A stretch of DNA of 64,000 bases from CAJQHK01 sp038142525 (GTDB taxonomy: Bacteria > Pseudomonadota > Alphaproteobacteria > Rickettsiales > UBA1997), in contig JAYQKE010000015.1 of the NCBI GenBank assembly GCA_038142525.1, positions 620,001 through 684,000 on the forward strand, written 5' to 3'. A program made the position numbers and the translations under genes. Positions within the stretch are counted from its first letter, which is position 1. Each line of letters opens with the position of its first letter. Of the stretch, positions 11,347 to 21,156 are shown one piece after another. The notes under the pieces are model-generated. The model saw only the letters and a program-made list of their open reading frames with translations. It was not told the origin of the DNA and did no database searches.

Positions 11347-12629
11347 ATGAAAAAATTAATAATTCAAGGAGAGTCAAAATTGGATGGTCAAATTGATATT
11401 TATGGTGCAAAAAATGCTGCTCTTCCCATAATAATTTCCTCCATTTTAACCAAAGAAGAGGTTGTTTTTAGCAATATTCCTCATGTTTCTGATATTTCAA
11501 TTCTTATTAGTATTTTGCGAGATATTGGAGTTAAAGTTAAAATGTTAACCAGCAAAGTTGAAGGATATTCCGGTAGAGTTATCTCCTTTGAGGCAGATGA
11601 AGTCAGGGATTTTGTAGGATCTTATGATTTGGTTTCAAAAATGCGTGCTTCGATTTTGATTTTAGGTCCGCTAGTCGCAAGATTTGGTTATGCTAAAGTA
11701 TCCTTACCTGGAGGTTGTGCTATTGGTGCTCGTCCAGTAGATTTACATATTTTGGCTTTGGAACAAATGGGAGCAAAAATTATTATTGAAGATGGCTATG
11801 TTATTGCTGAGGGAAAGTTAAAAGGAGCAAATATTAAGTTTAAAAAAATCTCTGTTGGTGCTACGCAAAATATTATGATGGCAGCAACTTTAGCAGATGG
11901 CATTACAATTCTTGAAAATGCGACTATGGAGCCAGAAATTACTGATTTGGCTAATTCTTTAGTTAAAATGGGTGCTAAGATTGAGGGTATAGGAACTTCA
12001 AAATTAGTAATTACTGGAAAAAAGAGTCGCACTCAGTCAGGCATCATATTATGCCAGATAGGATTGAGGCTGGTAGCTATGCTATTATGGCCGCAATTAC
12101 CAATGGATCAATTAGAATGAAGGGAGTTACTTTGGATCTTTTTAATCATAAATTATTAGAGAAGTTAAATCAGGCTGGTGTTGAAATTAAGGATATTGAT
12201 GAAAATATTGTTGAAGCCAAAAGGCTCGGAGATAAAATTAATGCTATTGATATTACAACAGGTCCATTTCCTGGAATTGCTACAGATATGCAGGCCCAAT
12301 TTATGGCCCTAATGACAATTGCCAATCAAACATCCAAAATTAAAGAAGCAATATTTGAAAATAGATTAATGCATGTATCTGAGCTGAATCGCATGGGTGC
12401 AAAAATATCAATAGAAGGCAATATTGCTAATATTGAGCCGGTAAATCAATTATCTGGCGCGAGGGTTATGGCCACAGATCTTAGAGCTTCTGTCTCACTT
12501 GTCATAGCTGCTTTGGTTGCAAAGGGAGAAACAGTAATTGACAGAATTTATCATCTAGAGAGAGGTTATGAAAGACTGGAAGATAAATTGGTCAGCTGTG
12601 GCGCTTCAATCTCTCATATCATAGAGTGA
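11347..12629 (+). CDS. murA: UDP-N-acetylglucosamine 1-carboxyvinyltransferase MurA (one frameshift)
   Basis: First committed step of peptidoglycan synthesis: enolpyruvyl transfer from PEP to UDP-GlcNAc. The ATG at 11347 starts MKKLIIQGESKLDGQI with the conserved GAKNAALP after it. The active-site loop reads LPGGCAIGARPVDLH, where the cysteine is the fosfomycin-target residue. GATQNIMMAATLADG follows. The frame breaks after LVITGKK. The continuation MPDRIEAGSYAIMAAI, then GPFPGIATDMQAQFMAL and the C-terminal RIYHLERGYERL, is in the next frame. One missing A in the A6 run at 12018-12023 explains it. The retained cysteine implies fosfomycin sensitivity in principle. Four bases separate it from panB. 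Confidence 0.94.
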
Positions 12630-12661
12630 TTTGATATCAAAATGAATTTTGGTGTTATGTT

Positions 12662-13163
12662 ATGGTACATATTAATATAGAATATCACAAGACCAAAATT
12701 GGAGAATTAATATTGGAATCTTTTGACAATAAATTATGTCTGCTTGATTTTAGATATAGAAAAATGAGATCTTCTGTTGATAAGAGGATAAAAAATGCCT
12801 TAAAAGCAGAGTTTATTGAAAGAAATAATCGGTTATTAGAAAAAACAAAGCGGCAAATTGATGAATATTTGGATGGTGAAAGAACTGATTTTACTATCCC
12901 TATTTTAACAATTGGCAGTAAATTTCAAAATAAAGTTTGGCAAGCATTGGAAAAAATTCCATATGGCAAAACTGCTTCATATTTAGATATTGCCAAAATG
13001 ATAGAACGTGAAAAATCTGTTAAGGCTGTTGCTAATGCTAATGGAGCAAACTCTCTTGCCTTGATAATAACCCTGCCATCGTATCATTGGTAGTGATAGT
13101 AGTCTTACTGGTTATGGAGTAGGGCTTGCTGTCAAAAAACGATTATTAAAATTGGAGAATTAA
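12662..13163 (+). CDS. ogt: Methylated-DNA-protein cysteine methyltransferase Ogt (one frameshift)
   Basis: Suicide repair enzyme that moves a methyl group from O6-methylguanine in DNA to its own cysteine. The N-terminal ribonuclease-like domain is short, then FQNKVWQALEKIPYGKTASY and KAVANANGANSLALII are the family's DNA-binding helices. The open frame then ends abnormally. In the neighbouring frame the sequence reads IIPCHRIIGSDSSLTGYGVG, which holds the PCHR active-site cysteine, ending LLKLEN at TAA 13161-13163. Removing one A at 13069-13070 restores the gene. No Ada N-terminal domain is present. It is the last gene of the rightward group and is followed by a palindromic terminator. Confidence 0.9.
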
Positions 13164-13170
13164 TTCCACC

Positions 13171-13204
13171 AAAAATTTTGTGCTCCTAGGAGCACAAAAT
13201 TTTT
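13171..13204. terminator. Perfect 34-bp palindrome between convergent ogt and uvrD
   Basis: A perfect, loop-free palindrome with 17-base arms: AAAAATTTTGTGCTCCT and its complement. It ends in T runs on both strands and lies 7 bases after the ogt stop and 3 bases from the uvrD stop. Stem, GC core (GTGCTCC) and flanking T tracts fit a bidirectional intrinsic terminator serving both genes. Confidence 0.85.
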
Positions 13205-13207
13205 CTA

Positions 13208-15337
13208 TTAGCAGATTTCAACAAATTGTTTCATGATCAATTTTGTTCCAGTTTTTTGAAAATTTATCTCAAATTTTTTTTCATCTTGAGAAATAATATG
13301 ACCATAACCAAATTTTTGATGAAAAACCTTCTTACCTTTAAGATTTTGATCTAAAAATCCTGCCTTTTTATTAGAATTAGAAAAATTTTGATTATGTTTG
13401 GTAAAATTTTCTGAATTTTGTTTCAAAAAATCCTTATTTTCAAAAGAATCATCATGAAATTCACAAATATCTCCTGGCAATTCATTAAGAAATCTGGAGA
13501 TTAGGGAATTTTGATAGGAGCCAAAAACAAAGCGACTTTTAGCATAGCTCATAAAAACTCTTTCCTTAGCTCTGGTGATTGCCACATAAAATAATCTTCT
13601 TTCTTCTTCTAAACCCCCTTCTTCCATAGATTTTGAGCTAGGGAAAATACCATCTTCTAAGCCAGGAATAAAAATATTTTTAAATTCTAAACCCTTAGCG
13701 GCATGAATGGTCATAATATTGATTTTATCAGAAAAATTATCAGCATTATCACTATCTGCAATCAAACTAATATGATCTAAAAATTGTTGTAAATTCTTAA
13801 ATTCAGCAATTGATTTTTGAAATTCTTTAATATTTTCAATTCTGCCCTTAGCCTCATAACTCTTATCATTTTGCCACATTTGTAAATATCCCGATTCATC
13901 ACAAATTTTATTTAAAAGGGCTGATAAATCCTGATTTTCTTCATAAAATTTGGTCCAAAAGGAAATTTTTTGACCAAAATCGAGTAATTTTTGATTAATT
14001 TTAGTGCTAAAAACTTGATCAATATCGCATTTAAAAATTGCCTCAAAAATTGAGGAATTAGAATCAAAGGCTTTATTAGATAATTTGTCAATTGTTGCTT
14101 TGCCAATCCCTCTTTTTGGTAAATTAATAATTCTTTCAAGAGCTAAATTATTATTTTTATTGGCAATTAATTGTAGATAGGAAATTAAATCCTTAATTTC
14201 ACGCCTTTCAAAGAATTTTAAACCGCCAATAATTTGATAGGGTAAAGATAGTTGCATAAAAATATCTTCAAAAGAACGAGTTTGATAGCCAGCCCGAACT
14301 AAAATGGCCATTTCTTTGTAAGAATCTCCTTTTTTGACTAATTTTTTGATTTGATGAGCCACGGCAGATGCTTCTTCACGATCATTGTAAAAGCTAGCAA
14401 TGGCAATTTTTTGGCCAGATTCTTGATCACTAAAAAGAGTTTTTTTATGACGCTTGGAATTGAAAGAAATTACATGAGAGGCCGCTTTGAGAATATTATT
14501 TTTTGAGCGGTAATTTTGTTCAAGACGAATAATTTTAGCATCTGGATAATCTTTTTCAAAATTCAAAATATTAGAAATTTCAGCGCCACGCCAAGAATAA
14601 ATTGATTGATCATCATCGCCAACACAACAAATATTTTTATATTTTGCTGCTAGATTTTTTAGCCAAATATATTGAATATTATTACTATCTTGATATTCAT
14701 CGACCAGAATATATTTAAATTTATTTTGATAATATTCTAAAATTTCAGGTTTTTTTTGAAAAATAATAAGATTTGAAAGTAGCAAATCTCCAAAATCGGC
14801 AAAATTAAGATTTTTTAATTGTCTTTGATAATTTTCATAGATTTTAGCAAAATTTGGTAGATTAAAATTCTGATTCTGGCAATTTTTTGGCAAAATATTA
14901 CGATCTTTACATAAAGAAATTTGCCAAAGATAATTTTTTGCCGGAAATTCCTTTTGATCAATATGTAATTCATCAAGATTTTTTTTGATAATTCTCATAG
15001 AATCGGCTGTATCAATTATGGTAAAATTTTCATCCAAATCATAATATTCTGGATATCTTTTGAGAATTCTGCTGGCAATTCTATGAAAGGTACCAAGCCA
15101 AAGATTATTCGTTTCTTCACCAATTTTTTCTGAAATACGATATTTCATTTCACTTGCCGCCTTATTGGTAAAGGTTACAGCTAAAATTTCATCAGCTCTG
15201 GCAGCATAAGAATCTAAAATATAGATAATTCTTTCAGTGATAATTTTGGTTTTACCAGTTCCGGCTCCGGCTAAAACCAGTAATGCACCATCAATATTTT
15301 TTACGGCCTGCTCTTGTTGTTCATTAAGATTTGTCAT
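13208..15337 (-). CDS. uvrD: UvrD/PcrA-type ATP-dependent DNA helicase
   Basis: 709 residues, superfamily 1A 3'-5' DNA helicase used in nucleotide excision and mismatch repair. Motifs in order: LAGAGTGKT (Walker A, near residue 25), AVTFTNKAASEM (Ia), LGTFH, DEYQDSN (II), GDDDQSIYSWRGA (III), RLEQNYRS (IV), NIMTIHAAKGLEF (V) and LFYVAITRAKE (VI). The last 100 residues are a poorly conserved linker and a small beta-rich end (KKVFHQKFGYGHII), as in PcrA/UvrD, where it contacts RNA polymerase. UvrD and PcrA cannot be told apart here. It is transcribed against ogt and overlaps a tiny upstream membrane-protein ORF. Confidence 0.93.
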   Translation of the reverse strand: MTNLNEQQEQAVKNIDGALLVLAGAGTGKTKIITERIIYILDSYAARADEILAVTFTNKAASEMKYRISEKIGEETNNLWLGTFHRIASRILKRYPEYYDLDENFTIIDTADSMRIIKKNLDELHIDQKEFPAKNYLWQISLCKDRNILPKNCQNQNFNLPNFAKIYENYQRQLKNLNFADFGDLLLSNLIIFQKKPEILEYYQNKFKYILVDEYQDSNNIQYIWLKNLAAKYKNICCVGDDDQSIYSWRGAEISNILNFEKDYPDAKIIRLEQNYRSKNNILKAASHVISFNSKRHKKTLFSDQESGQKIAIASFYNDREEASAVAHQIKKLVKKGDSYKEMAILVRAGYQTRSFEDIFMQLSLPYQIIGGLKFFERREIKDLISYLQLIANKNNNLALERIINLPKRGIGKATIDKLSNKAFDSNSSIFEAIFKCDIDQVFSTKINQKLLDFGQKISFWTKFYEENQDLSALLNKICDESGYLQMWQNDKSYEAKGRIENIKEFQKSIAEFKNLQQFLDHISLIADSDNADNFSDKINIMTIHAAKGLEFKNIFIPGLEDGIFPSSKSMEEGGLEEERRLFYVAITRAKERVFMSYAKSRFVFGSYQNSLISRFLNELPGDICEFHDDSFENKDFLKQNSENFTKHNQNFSNSNKKAGFLDQNLKGKKVFHQKFGYGHIISQDEKKFEINFQKTGTKLIMKQFVEIC

Positions 15338-15440
15338 CAGGTTTTTTATCAGAAAATTTATTATGACTAAATAGATTCATAATAATTACAAAAATTACAA
15401 TAAAAAAGCTGATAATTAAAAAAAGCCCAATGAAACTCAT
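15324..15440 (-). CDS. Possible 38-residue single-pass membrane protein
   Basis: A short frame, ATG at 15440 to TAA at 15324, encodes MSFIGLFLIISFFIVIFVII followed by a polar, lysine- and aspartate-rich tail (NKFSDKKPDDKS). It would be one membrane helix with the tail inside or outside. It overlaps the start of the helicase gene by 14 bases in another frame, which would couple the two. No clear ribosome binding site precedes it. AT-rich DNA readily gives hydrophobic short frames, so I hold this only as a candidate. Confidence 0.35.
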   Translation of the reverse strand: MSFIGLFLIISFFIVIFVIIMNLFSHNKFSDKKPDDKS

Positions 15441-15522
15441 TATTTAATATTGATTTTTCATATTAAAAATTTATACAATCTAATGGTGAAATAACTATGG
15501 TAGGAATTTCGTAAAGATGTCT

Positions 15523-15551
15523 ACTATTTTCTAAAATAGTATCAATATAAT
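15523..15551 (+). promoter_or_regulatory. Dyad plus TATAAT box upstream of glnII
   Basis: An 8-bp dyad (ACTATTTT, two bases, AAAATAGT; 15523-15540) sits directly before a perfect TATAAT at 15546-15551. The glnII ATG is only 10 bases after that box. If the box is used, the message is almost leaderless and the dyad covers the -35 area, where no good -35 hexamer is seen. An activator or repressor site is therefore plausible. In such AT-rich DNA both elements could be chance. Confidence 0.35.
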
Positions 15552-15560
15552 ATTGTCAAT

Positions 15561-16616
15561 ATGACCAAAATTAAGCAAGCAGAATATTTATGGATTGATG
15601 GTGCTAAGCCAGTTCAAAAGATCAGATCAAAAACTAGAATCACTGTTTTTAAAAATCCAAATGATGTAAAATTATCTGATTTTCCTGAATGGAGTTTTGA
15701 TGGATCCTCTACTAATCAATCTCAGGGTGGTAATTCTGACCTATTGCTTAAACCGGTTAATTTTGTTAAAGATCCAATCAGGGGTGAAGGTAATTATTTA
15801 GTTTTATGTGAGGTTGAAAATTCGGATGGTACAGCACACTATAGTAATACTCGTGCTGGTTTGAGAAGGGTTTTAGATGCTGGTGGTGCATCTCACAATC
15901 CTTGGGTTGGTTTTGAACAAGAATATACCTTATATAAGGATGGTATTCCTCTTGGTTGGCCAACTAGGGGTTTTCCTGCTCCACAAGGTCCTTATTATTG
16001 CGGTGTTGGTAATGATGCCGTTTATGGCAGGCAGTTAGTTGAAGAACATACAGAAGCTTGTATTGAGGCTGGTATTTTAATTTATGGTACTAACGCTGAA
16101 GTTATGCCTGGTCAGTGGGAATTCCAAATTGGCTATAGAGGTAGTGATGAAGATGATAATTCTATTCTTAATGTTTGTGATCATCTTTGGTTTGCTAGAT
16201 GGTTAATTTATCGTCTTGGTGAAGATTATGATCTTGATGCTTCAATTAGCAATAAGCCAATGAAAGGTGATTGGAATGGCGCTGGTATGCATACTAATTT
16301 TTCAATTAATGAATTTAGAGATCCTGCAACTGGTAAAAAAGCTATCAATAAAGCAATTGAGAATCTTTCTAAAAAACATAAAGAACATATTTCAGTTTAT
16401 GGTTTTGGTTTAGACCAGAGACTTACTGGCGATCATGAAACTTGTGATATTAATGAATTTAAGGCTGGAGTTGCTGATAGAGGTTGTTCTATTAGAATTC
16501 CTCGTCAAGTTGACACTCAAGGTCATGGATATCTAGAAGATAGAAGGCCAGGTGCTAATTCTTGCCCTTATCAAGTTGCTGAAAAACTGGTCGGCACAAT
16601 TTTAGAGATTGACTAA
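15561..16616 (+). CDS. glnII: Glutamine synthetase type II (GSII)
   Basis: 351 residues, far shorter than the about 470 of GSI. It makes glutamine from glutamate, ammonia and ATP. Motifs follow the eukaryote/rhizobial GSII pattern: AEYLWIDG, SDFPEWSFDGSSTNQ (beta-grasp substrate loop), WVGFEQEYTLY (metal-binding glutamates), GPYYCGVGN, EVMPGQWEFQIG, GAGMHTNFS, TGDHETCDINEFKAGVADRG and YLEDRRPGANSCPYQV. GSII enzymes are not controlled by adenylylation, in contrast to GlnA. The ATG at 15561 gives the normal N-terminus. GSII is well known in rhizobia, Streptomyces and eukaryotes. It lies upstream of carA, whose product uses glutamine. Confidence 0.93.
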   Translation: MTKIKQAEYLWIDGAKPVQKIRSKTRITVFKNPNDVKLSDFPEWSFDGSSTNQSQGGNSDLLLKPVNFVKDPIRGEGNYLVLCEVENSDGTAHYSNTRAGLRRVLDAGGASHNPWVGFEQEYTLYKDGIPLGWPTRGFPAPQGPYYCGVGNDAVYGRQLVEEHTEACIEAGILIYGTNAEVMPGQWEFQIGYRGSDEDDNSILNVCDHLWFARWLIYRLGEDYDLDASISNKPMKGDWNGAGMHTNFSINEFRDPATGKKAINKAIENLSKKHKEHISVYGFGLDQRLTGDHETCDINEFKAGVADRGCSIRIPRQVDTQGHGYLEDRRPGANSCPYQVAEKLVGTILEID

Positions 16617-16662
16617 CATATCTGTAATATTTATAATCTTTCAAGCAATTTTAACCAATTTC

Positions 16663-16683
16663 AAACTTCATTAAGTGAAGTTT
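16663..16683 (+). terminator. Hairpin between glnII and carA
   Basis: An 8-bp stem (AAACTTCA and TGAAGTTT) with a 5-base loop, 47 bases after the glnII stop and 31 bases before the carA ATG. Only a short T run ends the stem. It could end glnII transcription or act in the carA leader. Confidence 0.4.
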
Positions 16684-16713
16684 AAGATAATTTTATTACC
16701 GACCTAATAGCTG

Positions 16714-17885
16714 ATGAAAATAACTGCTGATGAAAATTTAAATGCTGTCATTTGTCTTTCTGATGGTAGTTTTTTTTTCGGGAAAGGAGCGGGAAATTAT
16801 GGTGAGACTATTGGTGAAATTTGCTTTAATACCTCAATTACAGGTTATCAAGAAATTCTGACTGATCCATCCTATGCTGGTCAAATTATCACTTTTACCT
16901 TTCCCCATATTGGCAATGTTGGTTGCAATGATATTGATAATGAATCTGATAAGCCTTATTGCAAAGGTTTAGTTATTCGAGATGAAATAACCGAAGAATC
17001 AAATTTTAGAAGTAATATCAATCTTAATGATTGGCTTTGTCAAAATAACCTGACAGCAATTTGTAATATTGATACTCGTAATCTAACTAAAAATATTCGT
17101 AATAAGGGCGCCAGAAATTCTATTATATTTTTTGCAAAAGATGGTCAAGAAATTGATACTGACAAATTAATTACTAAAATCACTGATCTTCCAACTTTAA
17201 AGGGAGTAGATTTATCTTCCAAAGTCACAACTGACAAAAAATATTCTTGGGATGAAAAATTATATGATTTATCAGAGTTAAAATATTCTAAAATTACTTC
17301 TGATCAAAAAAAACATAAAGTTACCATCATTGATTATGGTATTAAGAAAAATATCTTAAGATGCTTGGCCCAGCAAAATTTTGATTTAACTATTTTACCA
17401 GCAACTTCTTCTTATGAAGAAATTATGGCCACTAATTGTGATGGTATTTTTCTTTCAAATGGTCCTGCCGATCCTCTTGCAACTGCTAAATATGCAGTTC
17501 CGATAATTAAAAAATTATTAGAAAGTGATTTACCGATTTTTGGTATTTGCATGGGTCACCAATTACTTTCTTTAGCTTCTGGTTTAAAGACTATTAAAAT
17601 GCATCAGGGTCATAGGGGCGCAAACCACCCAGTTAAAAATTTAGAAAATAATCTTGTTGAAATTACTAGCCAAAATCATGGTTTTTTGCCTTCGCTAAAG
17701 AAAATATTCCAGAAAATGTAGAAATTACTCATATTTCACTTTTTGATCAAACAATTCAGGGTATAAAGTTAAAAAATAAACCCGTATTTTCAGTGCAATA
17801 TCATCCAGAAAGTTCTCCTGGACCTCATGATAGTAGATATCTTTTCGACAAGTTCAGTAATAATATAAAGAATGCCAAAAAATAG
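16714..17885 (+). CDS. carA: Carbamoyl-phosphate synthase small (glutaminase) subunit CarA (one frameshift)
   Basis: The class I glutamine amidotransferase subunit that feeds ammonia to CarB for pyrimidine and arginine synthesis. The N-terminal CPSase domain shows GEICFNTSITGYQEILTDPS and FTFPHIGNVG. The amidotransferase domain has FLSNGPADP, the nucleophile elbow FGICMGHQ with catalytic Cys, and HRGANHPV. The frame then stops at 17721. The end with the catalytic His and Glu, FSVQYHPESSPGPHDS, continues in the next frame to TAG at 17883-17885. A length change in the T6 run at 17692-17697 accounts for it. carA overlaps the carB start by 14 bases, so the pair is an operon. Confidence 0.94.
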
Positions 17886-20800
17886 TGAAATCAAATCAAT
17901 TTTAATCATTGGAGCTGGGCCAATTATCATTGGTCAGGCTTGTGAATTTGACTATTCTGGAACTCAGGCTTGTAAGGCTTTAAAAAATGAAGGTTACAAA
18001 ACTATTCTAATTAATTCTAATCCAGCAACTATCATGACAGATCAGCAAACAGCTGATCGCACTTATATTGAGCCAATTACGCCAGAAGTTGTTGAAAAAA
18101 TCATCATCAAAGAAAAACCAGATGCAATTTTGCCAACTGTTGGTGGTCAAACCGCCCTTAATTGTGCTTTATCTTTAGAAAAAAACGGAGTTTTAGAAAA
18201 ATATAGCGTAAAAATGATTGGTGCAGATTCCAAGGCTATTAAAAAGGCCGAAGATCGTGAATTATTCAATAAGGCTATGGCTAAAATTGGACTGGAAGTG
18301 CCAAAAAATGCTGTGATTAATTCCATGACTCAAGCTTTAGAGGCTCTTAAAGAAATTGGCTTACCAGCAATTATTCGTCCTTCTTTTACTCTTGGTGGTA
18401 GTGGAGGGGGAATTGCTGAAACTATGGCAGAATTTAAACAAATTGTTAAAAATGGCCTGAATTTATCGCCAGTTGGAGAAGTGCAAATTGATGAGTCAAT
18501 CATTGGCTGGAAGGAATATGAGATGGAGGTAATTCGTGATAGTAAGGATAATGCTATTATTATTTGTTCTATTGAAAATATTGATCCCATGGGAATTCAT
18601 ACTGGCGATTCCATCACGGTTGCACCAGCGCTTACTTTGACAGATAAGGAATATCAAAAAATGCGTAATGCTTCAATTGCTGTTATTAGAGAAATTGGCG
18701 TTGAAACTGGTGGCTCAAATGTACAATTTGCAGTTAATCCAAAGGATGGTCGTTTGGTAGTTATTGAGATGAATCCTAGAGTTTCAAGATCTTCGGCCTT
18801 AGCGTCAAAAGCAACTGGCTTTCCAATTGCTAAAGTTGCAGCCCTATTGGCTATTGGTTATAGTTTGGATGAAATTCAAAATGATATAACAAAAGTTACC
18901 CCAGCTTCTTTTGAGCCAACAATTGATTATATTGTCACTAAAGTTCCAAGATTTACCTTCGAAAAATTCCAAGATACTAATCCAATTCTTTCAAGCGCTA
19001 TGAGATCAGTTGGTGAGGCTATGGCTATTGGTAGAAATTTTGCTGAATCTATTCAAAAAGCCCTTTGTTCGATGGAAATTGGTTTAGATGGTTTTACTGA
19101 AGTTAAGATAGATGGTGTTACTGGCACAAATTCCCTGGCAGAAAATCAAAATATTATCAAAGAAAAACTTAAAATTTTTACACCAAATAGAATTTTATTA
19201 ATTGCCCAAGCTCTGAGATATCAAATTTCTATAGCAGAGATTTGTCAAATTACTCATTATGATAAATGGTTTGTTAATCAAATTGCTAAAATTATTGATG
19301 AAGAGGAGAAGATTAAAATAAAAGGCATTAAATCCGAAAAAGTAGAATTATTAAGATTAAAGAAATTAGGTTTTTCAGATGCTAGACTTGCTAAATTAAC
19401 TGGCAAAGATGAATTTAAAATTGCCACTCTTCGTGAAGAATTGCAAGTTAAGCCAGTTTATAAAAGAATTGACACCTGTTCGGCCGAATTTCAATCCTCT
19501 ACTAAATATATGTATTCTTGCTATGAGGGAGATCATATTCAAAATCCAGAATGTGAAGCAGAAATTTCTGACAAAAAGAAAGTTATTATTCTAGGTGGCG
19601 GTCCTAATAGAATTGGCCAGGGTATTGAATTTGATTATGCTTGTGTTCATGCTTGTTTTACCTTATCAGAAGCTGGATATGAAACTATTATGATCAATTG
19701 CAATCCAGAAACTGTTTCAACTGATTACGACACTTCAGACAGGCTTTATTTTGAGCCAATGACAGCGGAATATGTACTTGAAATTGTCAGGAAAGAACAG
19801 GAAAAAGGTAGTTTGATTGGGGTTATTGTACAATTTGGTGGCCAAACAGCTTTGAAACTTGCTAAATATCTCAGTAAATTTAATTTACCAATCATTGGAA
19901 CTCCCTTTGATAAAATTGATCTAGCTGAAGATCGTGAAAGATTCCAAAAACTGCTTCATAAGATCAATCTTATTCAGCCAGAAAATGACATTTGTCATAA
20001 ATTAGAAGATATTGAGATTTCGGTTAATAAAATTGGTTATCCAATAGTTATTCGTCCAAGTAATGTTCTTGGCGGAAGGGCTATGGAAATTATCTATAAT
20101 AAAGAATCTTTAGATAAATATATCAAACAAAATAAATCTGTTATTTTAGATGGGCCAATTTTAATCGATAAATTTTTAGAAAATGCTATTGAAATTGATG
20201 TTGATGCTTTAAGTGATGGTAAGGATGTAGAAATTGTTGGAATCATGCAGCATATTGAAGAGGCTGGAATTCATTCTGGTGATTCTGCTTGCTCTTTACC
20301 GCCATTTTCTTTAACTCAAGATCAAATTCAGCAAATCAAGAAAAGTGCCATAAAATTGGCTAAAGAAATTGGAGTTTGTGGTCTGATGAATGTGCAATAT
20401 GCTATTAAGGATAACCAGCTTTATATTATTGAGGTTAATCCAAGGGCGTCTCGTACTGCACCCTTTGTAGCGAAAGCAACTGGCATTAATATTATTAAAA
20501 TTGCCTCACTTTTAATGACGGGCTGTAAATTATCAGAATTTAATTTATCAAAAGCAGTTAATTATAGTGAGAAATATTATTCAGTAAAAGAAGTTGTTTT
20601 CCCTTTTGTAAGATTTTCTAACACTGATATTCTTCTCGGTCCAGAAATGAAATCAACTGGTGAAGTAATGGGTGTGGATGAAGATTTTGAGATTGCTTTT
20701 TTCAAAGCACAATTAGGAGTAAGTCCTAAGATTCTTGAAAAGGGGGGAGCTTTGATTTCTGTTAAAGAGAAGGATAAAACTCTAGAAATGTTTGAAATTG

Positions 20801-21156
20801 TTAAAAATTTACAAGAATGTGGTTATAAAATTTATGCCACTATAAATACTGAAAAATTTCTAACATTAGAAGGTCTAAAAAATGTAACCAGAGTTAAAAA
20901 AGAAAATGAAAATGGTTATAATGTAGTTGATTTAGCTAATGATGGCAAGATTAGTTTATCGATCAATACTTCATCTGATTCTATTTCAATTGCCAGATCA
21001 TTTGGGCTGAGAAGAGCAATGCTTATGAATCAGGTTTTTTGTTTTACAACTATTAATGCTGCTAGATATATTTCTAAATCAATTAAAAAAATTCACCAAA
21101 ATGATGGTAAATTTGATGTAATTTGTTTACAAGATATGTCAAAAAATTTAAAATGA
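17872..21156 (+). CDS. carB: Carbamoyl-phosphate synthase large subunit CarB
   Basis: 1094 residues, full length and unbroken. It consists of two homologous ATP-grasp halves. The first (residues about 1-400, starting LIIGAGPIIIGQACEFDYSG) makes carboxyphosphate. The second (about 560-940, starting VIILGGGPNRIGQGIEFDYA) phosphorylates carbamate. The oligomerisation domain lies between them, and the C-terminal MGS-like regulatory domain (YKIYATINTEKFL) comes last. Conserved blocks include RPSFTLGGSGGG, EMNPRVSRSSALASKATG and EVNPRASRTAPFVAKATG. The TGA overlaps the ATG of the next gene (ATGA), tying the HEPN-like protein to this operon. Confidence 0.97.
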   Translation: MPKNSEIKSILIIGAGPIIIGQACEFDYSGTQACKALKNEGYKTILINSNPATIMTDQQTADRTYIEPITPEVVEKIIIKEKPDAILPTVGGQTALNCALSLEKNGVLEKYSVKMIGADSKAIKKAEDRELFNKAMAKIGLEVPKNAVINSMTQALEALKEIGLPAIIRPSFTLGGSGGGIAETMAEFKQIVKNGLNLSPVGEVQIDESIIGWKEYEMEVIRDSKDNAIIICSIENIDPMGIHTGDSITVAPALTLTDKEYQKMRNASIAVIREIGVETGGSNVQFAVNPKDGRLVVIEMNPRVSRSSALASKATGFPIAKVAALLAIGYSLDEIQNDITKVTPASFEPTIDYIVTKVPRFTFEKFQDTNPILSSAMRSVGEAMAIGRNFAESIQKALCSMEIGLDGFTEVKIDGVTGTNSLAENQNIIKEKLKIFTPNRILLIAQALRYQISIAEICQITHYDKWFVNQIAKIIDEEEKIKIKGIKSEKVELLRLKKLGFSDARLAKLTGKDEFKIATLREELQVKPVYKRIDTCSAEFQSSTKYMYSCYEGDHIQNPECEAEISDKKKVIILGGGPNRIGQGIEFDYACVHACFTLSEAGYETIMINCNPETVSTDYDTSDRLYFEPMTAEYVLEIVRKEQEKGSLIGVIVQFGGQTALKLAKYLSKFNLPIIGTPFDKIDLAEDRERFQKLLHKINLIQPENDICHKLEDIEISVNKIGYPIVIRPSNVLGGRAMEIIYNKESLDKYIKQNKSVILDGPILIDKFLENAIEIDVDALSDGKDVEIVGIMQHIEEAGIHSGDSACSLPPFSLTQDQIQQIKKSAIKLAKEIGVCGLMNVQYAIKDNQLYIIEVNPRASRTAPFVAKATGINIIKIASLLMTGCKLSEFNLSKAVNYSEKYYSVKEVVFPFVRFSNTDILLGPEMKSTGEVMGVDEDFEIAFFKAQLGVSPKILEKGGALISVKEKDKTLEMFEIVKNLQECGYKIYATINTEKFLTLEGLKNVTRVKKENENGYNVVDLANDGKISLSINTSSDSISIARSFGLRRAMLMNQVFCFTTINAARYISKSIKKIHQNDGKFDVICLQDMSKNLK

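Noticed and set aside
13171..13204. Transposon end or operator at the 34-bp palindrome
   Set aside because: It sits exactly between two convergent stop codons with T runs on both strands and is not repeated elsewhere, so a bidirectional terminator is enough.
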